DNA from: CAVEFW01 sp963643505
Lineage (GTDB): Bacteria; Actinomycetota; Coriobacteriia; Coriobacteriales; Eggerthellaceae
NCBI GenBank assembly: GCA_963643505.1
Contig: CAVIKF010000004.1
Span: 1-64,000 of the forward strand
Length of the DNA: 64,000 bases
Direction of reading: 5' to 3'
The notes beneath the pieces are model-generated. The model did no database searches and was not told where the DNA came from. It saw only the letters and a list, made by a program, of their open reading frames with translations. Positions within the stretch are counted from its first letter, which is position 1. Each line of letters starts with the position of its first letter. The position numbers and the translations under genes were made by a program. Below are positions 43,075 through 50,448 of the stretch, piece after piece.

Positions 43075-44580
43075 ATGAACGCGAAACCCTCCGTGAGCGA
43101 TGCGCCCGAATGCGTCCAAATCACTCCCACCACCGATACGGCGACACCCCCGTCAGGCAAAAAGAAGAACGGCAAAGCCGACCCCGGACGCATGGGTCGC
43201 CTCCCCATAGGCAAGCTCCTGTTCGAGTTCAGCCTGCCCGCCATCGTGAGCATGATCATCAGTTCGCTCTACAACGTCATCGACACCGCTGTCCTCGGTT
43301 GGGCCGTCGGCACCGACGGTGTCGCGGTCACCACGCTTGCCCTACCTGTCATGATCCTGCTCGCCGGATGCAGCATGCTCGCTGGCGTCGGCGGTAACGC
43401 CCTCGCCGCACTTGAACTCGGCGCGGGACGCTTGGACAAGGTCGAGAAAACGCTCGGCAACACCACGGTCTTGCTCGTTGCAATTTCTGCGGTCGTTGCC
43501 CTCGTCGCAATCATCCTCATCGACCCCGTACTCACCATCATCGGCACGACGCCCACCCTTTGGGAACAGACCAAGATATTCGTACAGATTGTCTGCATCG
43601 GTTGCGTATTCCAAAGCCTCGGCAACGGTCTGAACAACTTCCTGCGCACCGCTGCGAAGCCAATCATGGCCACGGTCACCCAGATCATCGGTGCGATCAT
43701 GTGCATCATTTTCAACCTCATGTTCGTCATGGTGATGGGGCTTGGCGTTGCAGGCAGCGCATTTGCCACGATCTTGGGCCAAGCGTTCGGCGGCGCACCC
43801 GTCCTTTGGTATTTCCTGTTCAGCAAGAACGCACCGTTTAGGTTGAAATTGAAATGCATGGCCGCCGACCTGCGGCTCATGGGCAAGATCTGCGGTCTCG
43901 GCATGGCGAGCTTCATCATGCAATGTGCAAGTACCGTTGTCGCCATCGTCTTGAACCAGGTTGTCAATGTCTACGGTACGATGGACCCCCTCGGCGTCGA
44001 CAACGGTCTTGCCGCCATTGGCGTCGCGCAAAAGGCGGGGTATTTCGGCATCACCCCCATCATCGGACTTACCATGGGCATGCAGCCCATCATCGGCTTT
44101 AACGTCGGCGCCAAAAAGTGGGACCGAGTCATCAAGACGTTGAAATGGTCCGTCATCGACGGTTGCCTCATCGGAGCATTCTTCTGGGTGTGCTTCCATC
44201 TTTGGCCGACGCAAATCGTCAACCTCTTCGGCGTAAGCGGGGACCTCGTGCCATTCACCGCTCGATCTTTGACGATGTACAGCTTCTTCTTGCCTCTCGT
44301 CGGTGGCCAAATCGTTGCGGGCAGCTACTTCCAATCGAGTGGACAGCCCACAAAGGCCTCGATCCTCGAACTAATTCGCCAGGTCGTGTTCTTGATCCCC
44401 GCCTACCTCATCTTGCCGAACATCCTTTTGGGCCTCTTCCCTCTTGGCAGCCTCGAGTCGGTCGTCATATGTAGTCCAATCTGTGATTTCCTCGCCGTCA
44501 TCGTCACGTTGCTCTTCCTCGTAGTCGAGCTGCACAAGCTCCTCGCATTAAGGGCGGAGATGGAGCACCCGCAGGCGTAG
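43075..44580 (+). CDS. MATE-family efflux transporter
   Basis: 501 residues with a polar N-terminal ~45-residue tail and about twelve membrane helices. The start of the transporter domain reads 'RLPIGKLLFEFSLPAIVSMI', then 'ISSLYNVIDTAVLGWAVGTD', both typical of MATE proteins. Internal symmetry appears at 'AGYFGITPIIGLTMGMQPII'. The transporters export cationic drugs or metabolites using Na+ or H+ gradients; substrate unknown. The ATG at 43075 is preceded by AAGAGAAGAG; upstream in-frame sequence is not membrane-like. Followed by a structured intergenic region with no terminator T-tract. Confidence 0.92.
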   Translation: MNAKPSVSDAPECVQITPTTDTATPPSGKKKNGKADPGRMGRLPIGKLLFEFSLPAIVSMIISSLYNVIDTAVLGWAVGTDGVAVTTLALPVMILLAGCSMLAGVGGNALAALELGAGRLDKVEKTLGNTTVLLVAISAVVALVAIILIDPVLTIIGTTPTLWEQTKIFVQIVCIGCVFQSLGNGLNNFLRTAAKPIMATVTQIIGAIMCIIFNLMFVMVMGLGVAGSAFATILGQAFGGAPVLWYFLFSKNAPFRLKLKCMAADLRLMGKICGLGMASFIMQCASTVVAIVLNQVVNVYGTMDPLGVDNGLAAIGVAQKAGYFGITPIIGLTMGMQPIIGFNVGAKKWDRVIKTLKWSVIDGCLIGAFFWVCFHLWPTQIVNLFGVSGDLVPFTARSLTMYSFFLPLVGGQIVAGSYFQSSGQPTKASILELIRQVVFLIPAYLILPNILLGLFPLGSLESVVICSPICDFLAVIVTLLFLVVELHKLLALRAEMEHPQA

Positions 44581-44732
44581 AGGCTCATCAGGCAAAAATA
44601 GCTCCCAGGCGTAGCTGCCCACCTGCGCTACGACGCTTAAGCGGTCCAGGAAAACGTCTGCAACCCACCCCTCGACAGAGCACGCTAGGGCCTGCTGGCC
44701 CCACGGACGACCCTGAGGATGGCCCTGAGGCC

Positions 44733-44819
44733 GGTTTTCACGGGCTTGACGTCTGGCCGTCGGCTCGCATGGCTGAATCACATGGCGCGCCAGAAGCCAG
44801 ACGCCAAGCGCCGAAAACC
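44733..44819. repeat. Long imperfect inverted repeat (24-25 bp arms)
   Basis: The left arm 44733-44757 and right arm 44796-44819 are complementary over about 24 positions with three or four interruptions, starting GGTTTTC and ending GAAAACC with CGTCTGGC/GCCAGACG at the inner ends. The 38-base centre has no similarity seen elsewhere in the window. It could be a large RNA hairpin or the terminal repeats of a very small mobile element. Bases 44581-44732 show no other feature. Confidence 0.75.
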
Positions 44820-44832
44820 CGCCGCGAGAGAG

Positions 44833-44878
44833 TGAACCGCCTCCCGTTTCTCGTTTCCAAGAAATGGGAGGCGGTTCA
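44833..44878. repeat. 46-bp palindromic element, copy 2
   Basis: Arms TGAACCGCCTCCCGTTTCT and AGAAATGGGAGGCGGTTCA. Compared with copy 1 (32633-32678), the T-A pair at arm position 6 is C-G here, a compensatory change, and one A-T pair becomes G-T. It lies between the MATE gene and the rplQ terminator. Confidence 0.9.
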
Positions 44879-44901
44879 CACCGCAAACTTTTGCACACAA
44901 A

Positions 44902-44930
44902 AAGGGCGCCTGGCACATCGCCAGACGCCC
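44902..44930 (-). terminator. Intrinsic terminator of the rplQ operon
   Basis: Leftward GGGCGTCTGGC-GATG-TGCCAGGCGCCC followed by TTTTTGTG, 27 bases past the rplQ stop. Near-perfect 11-bp stem. Confidence 0.93.
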
Positions 44931-44957
44931 TTGCGTCAGTAACGTGAACGGGGAGGA

Positions 44958-45506
44958 TTACTCCTCGGCGGCCTTCTCGGTCTCCTCAGCAGTCTCGACA
45001 GCCTCTGCGGCTTCCTCAGCGGCCTCGACAGGCTCAACTGCCTCGACAGCCTCAGCTTCCTCGGCGGTCTCCTCGGCCTTCTCGACCACAGGCTCCTCAA
45101 CAGGTGTCTCAACCGGCTTCTCAGCCTTGACCTTCGGGGTGCACTTCTCAGTCACGAGCTCCATGATAACCATAGGGGCGTTGTCGCCCTTACGGAAACC
45201 GAGCTTCATGATGCGGGTGTAGCCACCCTGGCGGTCCTGCCACATACCCTTCTCGGCCTTCTCAAAGATCTCGCGGACGAGTTCCTTGTTGTTGCCGAGA
45301 GCGGCGATGGCCAAACGGCGAGAATGCAGGTCGCCCTTCTTGGCCCAAGTGATGATCTTGTCGACGTCAGGACGGATCTCCTTAGCGCGGGACTCGACGG
45401 TCTTGATGCGGTCGTTCTCGAAGAGAGAGGCAACCAGGCTGCGCTTCATAGCCTTGGTGTGGGACTTGTCAGTACCCAGCTTACGACCCTTCTTGTAATG
45501 TCTCAT
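44958..45506 (-). CDS. rplQ: 50S ribosomal protein L17 with acidic C-terminal extension
   Basis: 182 residues. The first ~118 are ordinary L17 ('MRHYKKGRKLGTDKSHTKAM', 'RIKTVESRAKEIRPDVDKII', 'GGYTRIMKLGFRKGDNAPMV'). The remaining ~60 residues are almost only Glu, Ala, Val and Pro (EKPVETPVEEP, AEEAEAVEAVEPV and similar) and predicted disordered. Extended L17 forms occur in Actinomycetota but their purpose is unclear. The last gene of the infA-rplQ operon, 13 bases after rpoA. Confidence 0.96.
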   Translation of the reverse strand: MRHYKKGRKLGTDKSHTKAMKRSLVASLFENDRIKTVESRAKEIRPDVDKIITWAKKGDLHSRRLAIAALGNNKELVREIFEKAEKGMWQDRQGGYTRIMKLGFRKGDNAPMVIMELVTEKCTPKVKAEKPVETPVEEPVVEKAEETAEEAEAVEAVEPVEAAEEAAEAVETAEETEKAAEE

Positions 45507-45519
45507 AATCTGAAATCTC

Positions 45520-46470
45520 CTAAAGCTTCAAATTGAGGTCCATGGAAATGAGCTTGTCCTTCACTTCCTCGATGGACTTCGCACCAAAGTTCCTGATGTT
45601 CAGCAGGTCGTTCTCGCTGAACTCAACCAGCTGACGCACGGAGTGAATACCGGCGCGCTTCAGGCAGTTGTAGGAGCGAACGGAAAGATCCAGGTCCTCA
45701 ATCTGCTTGTCAAGCTCTGCGTTGGTCTCTTGGCCCTCGGGAGCGAAGATGGAAGCGACCTCGCCATCCTCATCCTCCTCAAGAGCGCCAAGTGCCAAGA
45801 ATGCAGACATATGCTGGTTGATGATGTTGGAAGCAGCAACAACGGCCTCGGTGGGGCTCATGCTGCCATCGGTCTCAACCTCGAGAATCAGCTTGTCGTA
45901 ATCGGTGCGCTGACCCACGCGGGTATCGGTGACATTGCTGATGCAGCGACGAACAGGCGAGAACAGGGAGTCGACCGGGATGACGCCGATGGGATCCTCC
46001 GTGCGCTTGTTGCGCTCAGCAGAAACGTAACCGCGACCGACACCGATGCGGATGGACATGTCAAGCATGCCGCCATCGGCAACCGTAGCGATAACGTGAT
46101 CGGGGTTGATGAGGGTGAACTCAGTGGGAACCTCAAGGTCTGCGCCGGTGACAGTGCAGGGACCCTCAATGCTGACATGAGCCGTAGCCTCGGTGTACTC
46201 GCTGGTCAAAGGAGCGAATACCAAACCCTTGACATTGAGAACGATGTCGGTGATATCCTCGATGATACCTTCAGCAGTCGTAAACTCGTGCTGAACTCCT
46301 TCAATCTGGATAGCAGTGGCGCGAGCGCCGTCCAAAGAGGACAACAAGACGCGACGCATGCTGTTGCCAAGCGTAAATCCATAACCGCGCTCCAACGGCT
46401 CAACGATGAAGCGAGAAACGGTCTCATTAACTTCTTCCGTTGTTACTGTAGGCCTCATGAACTCTGTCAT
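45520..46470 (-). CDS. rpoA: RNA polymerase subunit alpha
   Basis: 316 residues. The N-terminal domain assembles the polymerase ('EPLERGYGFTLGNSMRRVLL' is the dimerisation signature) and the C-terminal domain contacts UP elements and activators ('LSVRSYNCLKRAGIHSVRQL', 'NIRNFGAKSIEEVKDKL'). An acidic linker (about 228-248) joins the two. Overlap-free operon position between rpsD and rplQ, as in most bacteria. Confidence 0.98.
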   Translation of the reverse strand: MTEFMRPTVTTEEVNETVSRFIVEPLERGYGFTLGNSMRRVLLSSLDGARATAIQIEGVQHEFTTAEGIIEDITDIVLNVKGLVFAPLTSEYTEATAHVSIEGPCTVTGADLEVPTEFTLINPDHVIATVADGGMLDMSIRIGVGRGYVSAERNKRTEDPIGVIPVDSLFSPVRRCISNVTDTRVGQRTDYDKLILEVETDGSMSPTEAVVAASNIINQHMSAFLALGALEEDEDGEVASIFAPEGQETNAELDKQIEDLDLSVRSYNCLKRAGIHSVRQLVEFSENDLLNIRNFGAKSIEEVKDKLISMDLNLKL

Positions 46471-46501
46471 GTAAACTAAGCCTCCTTAATATCCGGATTA
46501 A

Positions 46502-47098
46502 TTACTTGGAGTAGAGTTCGACGATCAGCTGCTCGTTGATGTCCAGGTCAATCTGGTCACGAGTGGGCAAAGCGAGGACGCTTGCCTGCAGCTTCTCGAT
46601 ATCGACTTCCAGCCATGCAGGGACCTGTACGCGCTCGTTGGAGACCAGGGCGCTCTTGATGACGAGCAGATCCTTGGACTTCGGAGCAACGGAGACCACA
46701 TCGCCTGGACGGACGCGGAAGGACGGGATGTCCGTGCGGCGACCATTGACGAGGATGTGACCGTGGGTCACGATCTGGCGAGCTTCCTTGCGAGTGCGGG
46801 CAAAACCCAGGCGGAAGACGACGTTGTCGAGGCGAGACTCAAGGATGCGCATGAGGTTGTCACCGGTGACACCGGGCATAGCCTTTGCCTTCTTAAAGTA
46901 GCCACGGAACTGCTTCTCCAGGACGCCATAGATGAACTTGGCCTTCTGCTTCTCACGAAGCTGCATGCCGTACTCGCTCTCCTTGCGGCGGCGTGCCGGC
47001 TGACGCTTGGATTCCTTCTTGCTGCTGTAGCCCAAGACGACCGGATCGATGCCGAGCTGGCGGCAGCGCTTCAGAACCGGAGTTCTATTAATTGCCAT
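46502..47098 (-). CDS. rpsD: 30S ribosomal protein S4
   Basis: 198 residues. A primary 16S rRNA-binding protein. The S4 domain is evident in 'ESRLDNVVFRLGFARTRKEA' and 'RQIVTHGHILVNGRRTDIPS'. The N-terminus lacks the zinc-type four-Cys motif (it reads 'TPVLKRCRQLGIDPVVLGYS'), so this is the C-minus form. Sits between rpsK and rpoA. Confidence 0.98.
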   Translation of the reverse strand: MAINRTPVLKRCRQLGIDPVVLGYSSKKESKRQPARRRKESEYGMQLREKQKAKFIYGVLEKQFRGYFKKAKAMPGVTGDNLMRILESRLDNVVFRLGFARTRKEARQIVTHGHILVNGRRTDIPSFRVRPGDVVSVAPKSKDLLVIKSALVSNERVQVPAWLEVDIEKLQASVLALPTRDQIDLDINEQLIVELYSK

Positions 47099-47117
47099 GA
47101 TGTAGTAGTCCTTTCAC

Positions 47118-47516
47118 TTACACGCGACGACGCTTGCGCTGACGGCAACCGTTGTGCGGGATGGGCGTGCAATCCTGAATGCTGGAGACCTCGAGGCCAG
47201 CCGCTTGAAGAGAGCGGATAGCAGTCTCACGGCCAGAACCAGGACCCTTGACAAACACGGCGACCTTCTTCAGGCCATGCTCCATAGCGGCCTTTGCGGC
47301 TGCCTCGGCAGCCATCTGAGCTGCGAACGGAGTGGACTTACGAGAGCCCTTGAAGCCCACCGTACCTGCAGACTGCCAAGTGATGACGTTGCCCTGGGGA
47401 TCGGTGATGCTGACAATGGTGTTGTTGAACGTAGATTTGATGTGAGCCGCACCAACGGCAATATTCTTGCGCTCGGAGCGCTTCAGGCGGGTGCGGACAT
47501 TCTTCTTAGCTGCCAC
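47118..47516 (-). CDS. rpsK: 30S ribosomal protein S11
   Basis: 132 residues. Platform protein of the small subunit. Signatures 'GAAHIKSTFNNTIVSITDPQ' and the C-terminal 'IQDCTPIPHNGCRQRKRRRV' are standard. Ten bases after rpsM. Confidence 0.98.
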   Translation of the reverse strand: MAAKKNVRTRLKRSERKNIAVGAAHIKSTFNNTIVSITDPQGNVITWQSAGTVGFKGSRKSTPFAAQMAAEAAAKAAMEHGLKKVAVFVKGPGSGRETAIRSLQAAGLEVSSIQDCTPIPHNGCRQRKRRRV

Positions 47517-47526
47517 TTTTTACCCC

Positions 47527-47895
47527 CTATTTCTTCTTGCCGCCGATTTGCTTGCGCGGACCCTTACGGGTACGAGCGTTGGTATGGGTGCGCTGTCCGC
47601 GGACAGGCAGGCCACGACGATGGCGAAGGCCACGATAGCAACCGATCTCCATCAGACGCTTGACGTTTTGGGAAACCTCGCGGTGGAGATCGCCTTCGAC
47701 CGTCAAATTGGTCTGGATGTAGTCACGGAGCTTGCCGAGCTCCTCCTCGGTAAGGTCGTCGGTCTTGGTATCAGGGTTGAGACCAAGCTCAGCGATCATC
47801 TTCTGGGAGGTGGACAGGCCAATGCCGTAGATGTAGGTCAAGCCGATTTCAATGCGCTTACCGCGTGGAAGATCGACACCAACAAGACGTGCCAT
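47527..47895 (-). CDS. rpsM: 30S ribosomal protein S13
   Basis: 122 residues. Head protein of the small subunit contacting P-site tRNA and L5. 'MARLVGVDLPRGKRIEIGLT', the helix-hairpin-helix 'IYGIGLSTSQKMIAELGL' and the basic tail 'RTHTNARTRKGPRKQIGGKK' identify it. Nineteen bases after rpmJ. Confidence 0.98.
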   Translation of the reverse strand: MARLVGVDLPRGKRIEIGLTYIYGIGLSTSQKMIAELGLNPDTKTDDLTEEELGKLRDYIQTNLTVEGDLHREVSQNVKRLMEIGCYRGLRHRRGLPVRGQRTHTNARTRKGPRKQIGGKKK

Positions 47896-47914
47896 GAGTT
47901 ATTCTCCTTCTTCC

Positions 47915-48028
47915 TTAGCCCTGACGCTGCTTGTGACGAGGGTTCTCGCAGATGACGAGGACCTTGCCGTGGCGTCGGATGATCTTGCACTTGTCGCACA
48001 TTTTCTTGACCGAAGGACGTACCTTCAT
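47915..48028 (-). CDS. rpmJ: 50S ribosomal protein L36
   Basis: 37 residues, read directly from the leftward strand: it begins MKVRPSVKKMCDKCK, has the four zinc ligands C11, C14, C27 and H32 of the zinc-binding form, and ends RHKQRQG. It has a GAAAGGAA ribosome-binding site and lies between infA and rpsM as usual. Confidence 0.96.
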   Translation of the reverse strand: MKVRPSVKKMCDKCKIIRRHGKVLVICENPRHKQRQG

Positions 48029-48176
48029 AATTCTTTCCTTTCGGTTAATGCGGATCCTTTTCTATCTTCACACCCAGCCGCTGGTGATTTCTTTCTAAGA
48101 CGGCTTAGCTGCTATCAACTCGAGTGAGCTTCTTTTCAAGGTGGAGGTCGCAGCGCCCAACACCTCGATCACGCCG

Positions 48177-48410
48177 CTACTTAAAGCGATAGGTGATGCG
48201 TCCACGGTTCAAATCGTAAACGGAGAGTTCGACGGTGACCTTGTCGCCCGGCAGGATCTTTATGTAGTGCATACGCATCTTGCCGGAGATATGGGCCAAA
48301 ATCTCATGTCCGTTTTCGAGCTCAACCTTGAACATTGCGTTAGGCAATGCCTCCAGGACCGTTCCCTCAAGCTCAATTACATCTTGCTTGCTCAATCTTT
48401 GCTCCTTCAA
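48177..48410 (-). CDS. infA: Translation initiation factor IF-1
   Basis: 77 residues. A small OB-fold protein that blocks the A site during initiation. 'QDVIELEGTVLEALPNAMFK' and 'GDKVTVELSVYDLNRGRITY' are diagnostic. It is the first gene of this operon; adk and map, often found just upstream, are absent here, so the spc-type cluster has been split. The leader is about 200 bases long and contains a hairpin. The 148 bases between infA and rpmJ hold nothing else. Confidence 0.97.
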   Translation of the reverse strand: MKEQRLSKQDVIELEGTVLEALPNAMFKVELENGHEILAHISGKMRMHYIKILPGDKVTVELSVYDLNRGRITYRFK

Positions 48411-48469
48411 AGCAAACGGTGAACATTCGCGGAGTCACCCGGAACAAGCACCAAAGCCCCACAGACGCG

Positions 48470-48496
48470 CAAAAACCAACACCAAGTGTGTTGGTT
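48470..48496 (-). terminator. Hairpin with T-tract in the infA leader (possible attenuator)
   Basis: Leftward AACCAACAC-ACTTG-GTGTTGGTT followed by TTT then GCGCG. A nine-bp perfect stem lies about 65 bases before the infA start and 120 bases after the predicted transcription start. It may be an attenuator or a partial terminator. Confidence 0.5.
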
Positions 48497-48619
48497 TGAA
48501 TACCTGCATGTCAGGCCTGCGGTCAAAGCCGCGCAATCGTCAAGCGATCGCCAGGTACTTGCGCTAAGCGCCACCGCCTTGTCGGTTTCACGCCTACTCA
48601 AGAGCAGACGCGTTAGAGA

Positions 48620-48648
48620 AATATACAAAAACACGGAGCTCGTTGCAA
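48620..48648 (-). promoter_or_regulatory. Promoter of the infA-rplQ operon
   Basis: Leftward TTGCAA (48643-48648), 17-base spacer, TATATT (48620-48625). Transcript start near 48613, giving a leader of about 200 bases. Confidence 0.78.
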
Positions 48649-48687
48649 GCGTTTTCCTCATTTTTTTCCTGTCTGGGAACAAATTTT

Positions 48688-48716
48688 TTCACAAGTCCTA
48701 CACCATACGTTATCAT
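48688..48716 (+). promoter_or_regulatory. Promoter of the CmpB-type gene
   Basis: TTCACA (48688-48693), 17-base spacer, TATCAT (48711-48716), about 56 bases before the ATG at 48773. Moderate match. Confidence 0.5.
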
Positions 48717-48772
48717 TGCACGCGGCACCGCTCCCCTTTTGATTGAAGAACTCCTAGATAGGAAGAACGTCT

Positions 48773-50164
48773 ATGAAGAAAAAGGTAGAGGCCAATCCGG
48801 CGAAAGCCCTCTCTTGGGCGACCGACGAGGATTTTGAAAAAATCAAAGCGCTCGCCGCATCTCTTGTGGAGGATGGCGAACTTTCCGAGGACGACGTCAA
48901 ACGCATCTCCGCCGCCGTGGAGGAGCAGGAAAGACGCGGGCGTTTGTCGGACAGCCAAAACGAGGAACTCCAAAGCGTCGTCAGCGAGGGCATCCGACGT
49001 TATGGGACCAACAAGGTCACCATACCGATGAAGGTGTTCGCCGTTTTATCCCTCCTTGGCGGAATCGCAACCGTCGTCGCGCTGGTATGGGGCGCGATCG
49101 CAGTCATCACAAACGGCTCAGCCCTCATTGCGAGTTATCAGGGCTCCACCGTCGAGCTCGTGTTGGAGGTGGCCCAAACGATTCTTCTTGCCGCCGGCGC
49201 GGTTCTTCATGTCATCCTCGGCATCAACCTGCTTCGCAAGAAGCGATACGGCGCCGCCCTCATCGCCTCAACGCTCGTGGTGTTTGGCGTCTCGAGCATG
49301 TTCTTGGAAGTCCTTATGACCGGCATTTCTTGGAACCTGTTATTCGTTGCCTTCCTCGTCGCGTTCAGAGTCGCCCTCAGCGTCTACCTCAGTCCAAGTT
49401 TGGCGCAGGAACGAAAACTCGCCGACGCGATGCGCATGTCCGACACGAAACTGCGCGCCGAGACCAAGACCCTCGGCCTCGACCTTGATGGCAAAGGCTA
49501 CATAAAGCTTGACTTCTTCAATATCTTTTGGGTGTTCGTGGTCACCTGCGTTCTCGGCGTCATTGTCGAAGTCATTTGGCACATGGTCATCGTCGACCCA
49601 GGGGTATACCAAGACCGGCGCGGTCTCCTGTTCGGCCCTTTCAGCCCCATCTACGGCGTAGGTGCGGTGCTCATGACAACGGCCCTCAACCGTTTCAAGG
49701 ACGCCAACCTCATCGTGACCTTCATCGTCTGTACCCTCATAGGCGGTTTTTTCGAGTATTGCGTCAGCCTTTGGATGGAGGTCGCCTTTGGCGTCGTCGC
49801 ATGGGATTACACCGGCCAATTCCTTAGCATCGGCGGACGCACCTGCCTCGCCTTCGCATCGATGTTCGGATTGCTCGGCCTGTGGTGGATAAAGTGGGCC
49901 TTGCCGCGATTACTCAGTCTCATAAACAAGATTCCCTGGAAGGTCCGCTACTCCGTCACCGCGATATGCGCCGTGTTGATGCTGTTCAACATCGGCATGA
50001 CATTGCAGGCCCTCGATTGTTGGCAAGAGCGCGTGAACGGAAAGCCCGTGGTTACAGAAGTTCAGCAATTCTATGCAGAACACTTCCCCAACGACGAGAT
50101 GCAAAATCGCTTCCAAAGCATGACGATCACGCCCCAAAACAAGCAGGACGTCACAGGCGCTTGA
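48773..50164 (+). CDS. CmpB-type putative ABC transporter permease (DUF1113)
   Basis: 463 residues. A charged N-terminal cytosolic region (1-~80, SHOCT-like helices) is followed by four to five helices (about 85-205). The C-terminal ~220 residues match the CmpB/DUF1113 membrane family: 'FFNIFWVFVVTCVLGVIVEV', 'YQDRRGLLFGPFSPIYGVGA', 'FFEYCVSLWMEVAFGVVAWD' and 'IGGRTCLAFASMFGLLGLWW'. Despite the database name, no ATPase partner is seen and transport has not been shown. The family is frequent in Coriobacteriia and Firmicutes. A two-module fusion of an unknown membrane domain with CmpB. Confidence 0.82.
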   Translation: MKKKVEANPAKALSWATDEDFEKIKALAASLVEDGELSEDDVKRISAAVEEQERRGRLSDSQNEELQSVVSEGIRRYGTNKVTIPMKVFAVLSLLGGIATVVALVWGAIAVITNGSALIASYQGSTVELVLEVAQTILLAAGAVLHVILGINLLRKKRYGAALIASTLVVFGVSSMFLEVLMTGISWNLLFVAFLVAFRVALSVYLSPSLAQERKLADAMRMSDTKLRAETKTLGLDLDGKGYIKLDFFNIFWVFVVTCVLGVIVEVIWHMVIVDPGVYQDRRGLLFGPFSPIYGVGAVLMTTALNRFKDANLIVTFIVCTLIGGFFEYCVSLWMEVAFGVVAWDYTGQFLSIGGRTCLAFASMFGLLGLWWIKWALPRLLSLINKIPWKVRYSVTAICAVLMLFNIGMTLQALDCWQERVNGKPVVTEVQQFYAEHFPNDEMQNRFQSMTITPQNKQDVTGA

Positions 50165-50225
50165 GAGCGGGAGCCAACAGCGATTGGAGCAAATAAGCGC
50201 AGATAGCAACCGCAACAAGCAATGA

Positions 50226-50262
50226 AAAAGAAAGACGGGCCGGGAGACTTCCCGGCCCGTCT
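50226..50262 (-). terminator. Intrinsic terminator of tRNA-Gln
   Basis: Leftward AGACGGGCCGGGA-loop-TCCCGGCCCGTCT followed by TTCTTTTTC, about ten bases after the CCA end of the tRNA. Thirteen-bp perfect stem. Confidence 0.95.
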
Positions 50263-50270
50263 GGTTTTCC

Positions 50271-50344
50271 TGGCTGGGGTAGAAGGATTCGAACCCTCAT
50301 TAACGGCACCAAAAACCGCTGTCCTGCCCTTGGACGATACCCCA
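50271..50344 (-). tRNA. tRNA-Gln (anticodon UUG)
   Basis: A complete 74-base cloverleaf including an encoded CCA. The acceptor stem TGGGGTA/TACCCCA has the U1-A72 pair typical of tRNA-Gln, with discriminator G. The D arm is GTCC-AAGGGCA-GGAC, the anticodon loop TTTTGGT gives UUG, and the T loop is TTCGAAT. It has its own promoter and terminator. Confidence 0.95.
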
Positions 50345-50374
50345 ATTGCGTTAGCACGCATGCTAGCGTTTGGG

Positions 50375-50403
50375 ATTGTACGGGAATGTGAACCACTTTG
50401 CAA
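50375..50403 (-). promoter_or_regulatory. Promoter of tRNA-Gln
   Basis: Leftward TTGCAA (50398-50403), 17-base spacer, TACAAT (50375-50380), 31 bases before the tRNA 5' end. Confidence 0.78.
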
Positions 50404-50448
50404 GATTTTCGCTCAGGTAAACAATTGCGTGGATTTATATAAGGAAGC

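Noticed and set aside
44548..44916. Leftward open frame of 122 codons across the MATE-rplQ gap
   Set aside because: It translates both the inverted repeat and the palindrome and overlaps the MATE 3' end and the rplQ terminator; compositional artefact.
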